Shown here piece after piece: positions 5,675 through 7,944 of a DNA stretch of 7,944 bases; the first letter of the stretch is position 1, and every line of letters starts with the position of its first letter. Position numbers and translations under genes: made by a program. A model generated the notes under the pieces. That model was not told the origin of the DNA, did not search any database, and saw only the letters and a program-made list of their open reading frames with translations. Origin of the DNA: Solirubrobacterales bacterium (GTDB taxonomy: Bacteria; Actinomycetota; Thermoleophilia; Solirubrobacterales; Solirubrobacteraceae); contig JACDAP010000414.1 of assembly GCA_013695395.1 (NCBI GenBank), forward strand, positions 1 through 7,944. Direction: 5' to 3'.

Positions 5675-7720
5675 TCAGACCTTCGGCAGCCGCTTGTAGA
5701 GCCAGTCGTCGAGCGTCCGCGCGTACGTGGCGCTCAGGTGCTCGGAGTCGCGGTAGACGAGGGCGTTGCCGATCACGGCCGGGCAGCGCTTCTTCGAGCC
5801 CGTCCCCCGGCAGAGGACGCGGAGCGGGTCGATGATCTTGATCCGCTCGCTCGTGTTGCGCGCGGCCTTGTAGTCGAAGGAGAGCTTCGCGTTGCGGTTC
5901 GGCTTGAAGGCGCAGCGGTCGAGCTTCTTCTGGTTCTTGAGCACGCACTCGGCCGGGTCGAACGGCGTCGGCGACTGATCCCGGATCACGGCCAGCCGCG
6001 CGCCCGTCCGCAGCAGCCGGCGGTAGGTCCGGCTGTACCCGGACTCGAGGTGGGGCTCGCTGGCCGTCCGCGACAGCTTCGTCCCGCCGACGATCACTCG
6101 GAAGCGCTTGTCGATCGAGTTCGTCGTGACGATCAGATCGGGCTTCTCCTTCTTCTCGATGCGCCGCAGCGTGTTCTCCCGCCAGGCGTTGCAGGTCGGC
6201 TGGTAGTTCACGTCGCCGACCAGGCAGCTCGCCCGGGCCAGGCCGACCAGGCGCCAGTCGTGCTTCTTGGCCAGGCGGAGCATCGCGGGGAAGTACTGCA
6301 GGGCGTGGGAGTCCCCGAGCATCACGACCGTGGTCTTGCTCTTCGGGTTGCCGTACACGCAGGACTTCGACTTGCGCTTCTTGCCCATGGTCAGGCAGCC
6401 GTCGTCGAACAGGCGGCCCTTGTCGTCGTTCGCGTTCTGGGGCGCGGGGCGCAGCGCGGTCGCCTTCGTCTGGATGGGGGCGCTGACCCCGGCCCGGGCG
6501 CCGGCCACCGCCTCGACCGGCGCCAGGGGCAGGCCCGGCTTGACGACGAGGATCAGCAGAGCAAGAGCGACGGCGGTCACGGTGCAGCCACCTCCGAGGG
6601 CGAGAGCCCATCGTGGACGGACGGCGAGGGAGCGGGAGCGGCGGAAGCGCTCCTCGATGAGATGGTGGGTGATGTGGCTGGGCACCCAGGCCAGGAGGGT
6701 CACCCCGACGCTCTGCGGCCAGCTGAGCGGGCCGAACTCGGCGGCGACGAAGACGAGCGCGGGCCAGTGCCACAGGTACCAGGAGTAGGAGATGCGGCCC
6801 AGGTACTGAAACGGGGGGAGGCTGAGCAGCCGGGTCGGCGCCGAGCTCATCACGGCCGTGCCGCCGACGATGATCGCGAGGGTCGCGAGGATCGGGAAGA
6901 TCGCCTTCCACCCGGGGTAGGCGCCCCCGGATGAGTAGGTGACCGTGGTGGCGACGAGGACGGCCAGGCCGCCTGCGACCAGGGAGGTCGAGACCCGCTT
7001 GGAGAGCCGCAGCCCGGCCGGCAGCACGATCACGAGAATCGCGCCGGCCACGATCTGCCAGACGCGGGTGAGCGTCGAGAGGTACGCGGCGCGGGGGTTC
7101 TCGGCACTGAACTGGATGCTGTGGGCCAGCGACGCCGCTCCGATCACGATCAGGACGGCCAGGAGCGTGCGCCGGTGCGAGAGGCCGAGACGCGCGGTGA
7201 GCGCCGTGACCCCGAGGACCAGCAGCGGCCAGACGAGGTAGAACTGCTCCTCGACCGAGAGCGACCAGTAGTGCTCGACCGGACTGACCGTCGCCGACTT
7301 GAAGGCGAAGTAGTCGAGGTCCTGGGCGATGAAGTGCCAGTTGGAGAAGTAGAGCGCCGCGGCGATCACGTCGTCGGAGACGTTCTGAGCCCGCTGGGTC
7401 GCGAACATGATCGCGGAGACGATGGCGATCACTCCGAGGACCGCTGCGGCGAGGGGGAGCAGGCGTCGTGCGCGCCGGGCGTAGAAGTCGCGCAGCGATA
7501 GCCGCCCGGTCTTCTCGACCTCGCTCAGGATCAGCCCGGTGATCAGGAAGCCCGAGAGGACGAAGAACAGGTCGAGCGCGACGAAGCCGCCTTCGAAGCC
7601 CGGAACCTCCGCGTGGGCCGCGAGCACCAGGATGAGGGCGAAGCCCCTGATGCCCTGGATGTCGAGCCGGAATCCCCGCGGAGTCTGGGCCCCCGCGACC
7701 GCTGGGGGGACACTGGACAC
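5675..7720 (-). CDS. OafA/YrhL-type membrane acyltransferase with C-terminal SGNH domain
   Basis: A 681-residue two-part protein predicted to O-acylate (probably O-acetylate) a surface glycan. Residues about 15-395 form the acyltransferase-3 domain with about ten or eleven membrane spans. It begins RLDIQGIRGFALILVLAAHA, with the candidate catalytic His36, and contains DLFFVLSGFLITGLIL (50-65), FYARRARRLLP (79-89) and YWSLSVEEQFYLVWP (151-165). After a last span at about 376-394 comes a linker and a lysine-rich SGNH-like domain, expected outside the membrane. That domain has VVMLGDSHALQYFP (Ser471, block I) and RDSEHLS (Asp658 and His661, block V), giving a full catalytic triad. Eight cysteines lie in the outer part in four near pairs (442/454, 499/510, 592/603, 637/646). 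The start is GTG 7720 with AGGTG about 7 bp upstream; the stop is TGA. The length is normal for fused OafA-SGNH proteins. No other glycan biosynthesis gene is adjacent, so the acceptor is unknown. Confidence 0.93.
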   Translation of the reverse strand: MSSVPPAVAGAQTPRGFRLDIQGIRGFALILVLAAHAEVPGFEGGFVALDLFFVLSGFLITGLILSEVEKTGRLSLRDFYARRARRLLPLAAAVLGVIAIVSAIMFATQRAQNVSDDVIAAALYFSNWHFIAQDLDYFAFKSATVSPVEHYWSLSVEEQFYLVWPLLVLGVTALTARLGLSHRRTLLAVLIVIGAASLAHSIQFSAENPRAAYLSTLTRVWQIVAGAILVIVLPAGLRLSKRVSTSLVAGGLAVLVATTVTYSSGGAYPGWKAIFPILATLAIIVGGTAVMSSAPTRLLSLPPFQYLGRISYSWYLWHWPALVFVAAEFGPLSWPQSVGVTLLAWVPSHITHHLIEERFRRSRSLAVRPRWALALGGGCTVTAVALALLILVVKPGLPLAPVEAVAGARAGVSAPIQTKATALRPAPQNANDDKGRLFDDGCLTMGKKRKSKSCVYGNPKSKTTVVMLGDSHALQYFPAMLRLAKKHDWRLVGLARASCLVGDVNYQPTCNAWRENTLRRIEKKEKPDLIVTTNSIDKRFRVIVGGTKLSRTASEPHLESGYSRTYRRLLRTGARLAVIRDQSPTPFDPAECVLKNQKKLDRCAFKPNRNAKLSFDYKAARNTSERIKIIDPLRVLCRGTGSKKRCPAVIGNALVYRDSEHLSATYARTLDDWLYKRLPKV

Positions 7721-7772
7721 CCCAGAACACCTAGCAGCCTGAACGTAAGGGTCGCGTTAGAACCCGACCGCG

Positions 7773-7790
7773 CCCGCTCGGCGAAGCGGG
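7773..7790. terminator. Possible hairpin terminator after the right-edge hydrolase gene
   Basis: CCCGCT at 7773-7778 pairs with AGCGGG at 7785-7790 around a six-base loop. It begins three bases beyond the stop codon of the leftward hydrolase gene and lies about 50 bp before the acyltransferase start. There is no run of T after it on the minus strand, so it would be a weak or factor-assisted terminator, or only a chance stem. Confidence 0.3.
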
Positions 7791-7793
7791 ACC

Positions 7794-7944
7794 TCAGCCC
7801 AGCCCGCGGGCGCGTAGCCAGCGGATGACCGCGCGGGAGATCGGTGCGTGGCGGGCGATGAGCGCGCGGTGCCCGATCCCCGGCACCTCGACCAGCCGGC
7901 ACGGTTCACCCACGGCGCGGGCTGCCGCGCAGGTGGCACGGGCC
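7794..7944 (-). CDS. Alpha/beta-hydrolase-like protein (3' end only)
   Basis: The last 49 codons of a leftward gene that starts beyond the right edge, ending in TGA at 7794-7796. The frame is open to the window end and reads VGEPCRLVEVPGIGHRALIA, then RHAPISRAVIRWLRARGLG. The strand-turn pattern CRLVEVPGIGH resembles the end of alpha/beta hydrolases, where the final strand is followed by the catalytic histidine (here residue 25 of the visible part) and then a closing helix, which fits AVIRWLRA. Nucleophile and acid are outside the window, so substrate and subfamily cannot be judged. It is followed by a small hairpin and then, 73 bp on, by the acyltransferase start on the same strand. Confidence 0.6.
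   Translation of the reverse strand, partial: ARATCAAARAVGEPCRLVEVPGIGHRALIARHAPISRAVIRWLRARGLG

Noticed and set aside
4224..5699. Long plus-strand open frame (491 codons) opposite the stress protein
   Set aside because: Its composition is Ser/Arg/Ala-rich with no domain, and it lies antisense to a clear protein; stop codons are rare in any frame of GC-rich DNA.
5672..6934. Long plus-strand open frame (420 codons) antisense to the acyltransferase
   Set aside because: It mirrors the acyltransferase codons and has an Arg/Glu/Gly/Val-rich nonsense composition, while the opposite strand has full catalytic motifs.

Overview
The window is high-GC DNA with almost every third codon position G or C, no RNA genes, no CRISPR array and no mobile element that I can see. 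The proteins look most like those of deep-branching Actinobacteria of the Thermoleophilia type (Solirubrobacter, Conexibacter, Patulibacter relatives). The main reason is the divergent Crp-like regulator, together with the DUF3105-like protein and the GH15-type remnant. That placement rests on recognised protein style, not on a database search.

Left part (1-1409): the 3' end of a multi-spanning membrane protein runs rightward off the left edge. It converges on a leftward Crp/Fnr-type transcription regulator (473-1255). The roughly 150 bp upstream of that regulator hold a G-rich inverted repeat that could be an operator.

Centre (1410-3822): a signalling cluster. Leftward come a small membrane-anchored DUF3105-like protein (2438-2950) and a NarL/UhpB-type sensor histidine kinase (1410-2381). 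Divergent from them is a LuxR/NarL-type response regulator (3163-3822). The kinase has almost no extracytoplasmic loop, so the DUF3105-like protein is a reasonable candidate sensing partner. The shared divergent region holds a perfect 12-bp palindrome.

Next (3852-5401): a leftward run of a tandem universal stress protein (4541-5401), a gene broken by an apparent single-base frameshift (4031-4475), and a 60-residue two-span membrane protein (3852-4034). The start codon of the last overlaps the stop of the broken gene (GTGA). Right of the stress protein is a decayed fragment of a glycoside hydrolase family 15 gene (5452-5661), with its 5' end, an internal block and most of its 3' part missing.

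Right part (5675-7944): a full-length OafA-type membrane acyltransferase fused to a secreted SGNH domain, probably O-acylating a surface glycan. The last 49 codons of a leftward alpha/beta-hydrolase-like gene enter from the right edge. The most useful observations are the putative three-component signalling cluster with a histidine-free DUF3105-like protein, the frameshifted gene, and the GH15 remnant. I did not find a clearly new multi-gene system.
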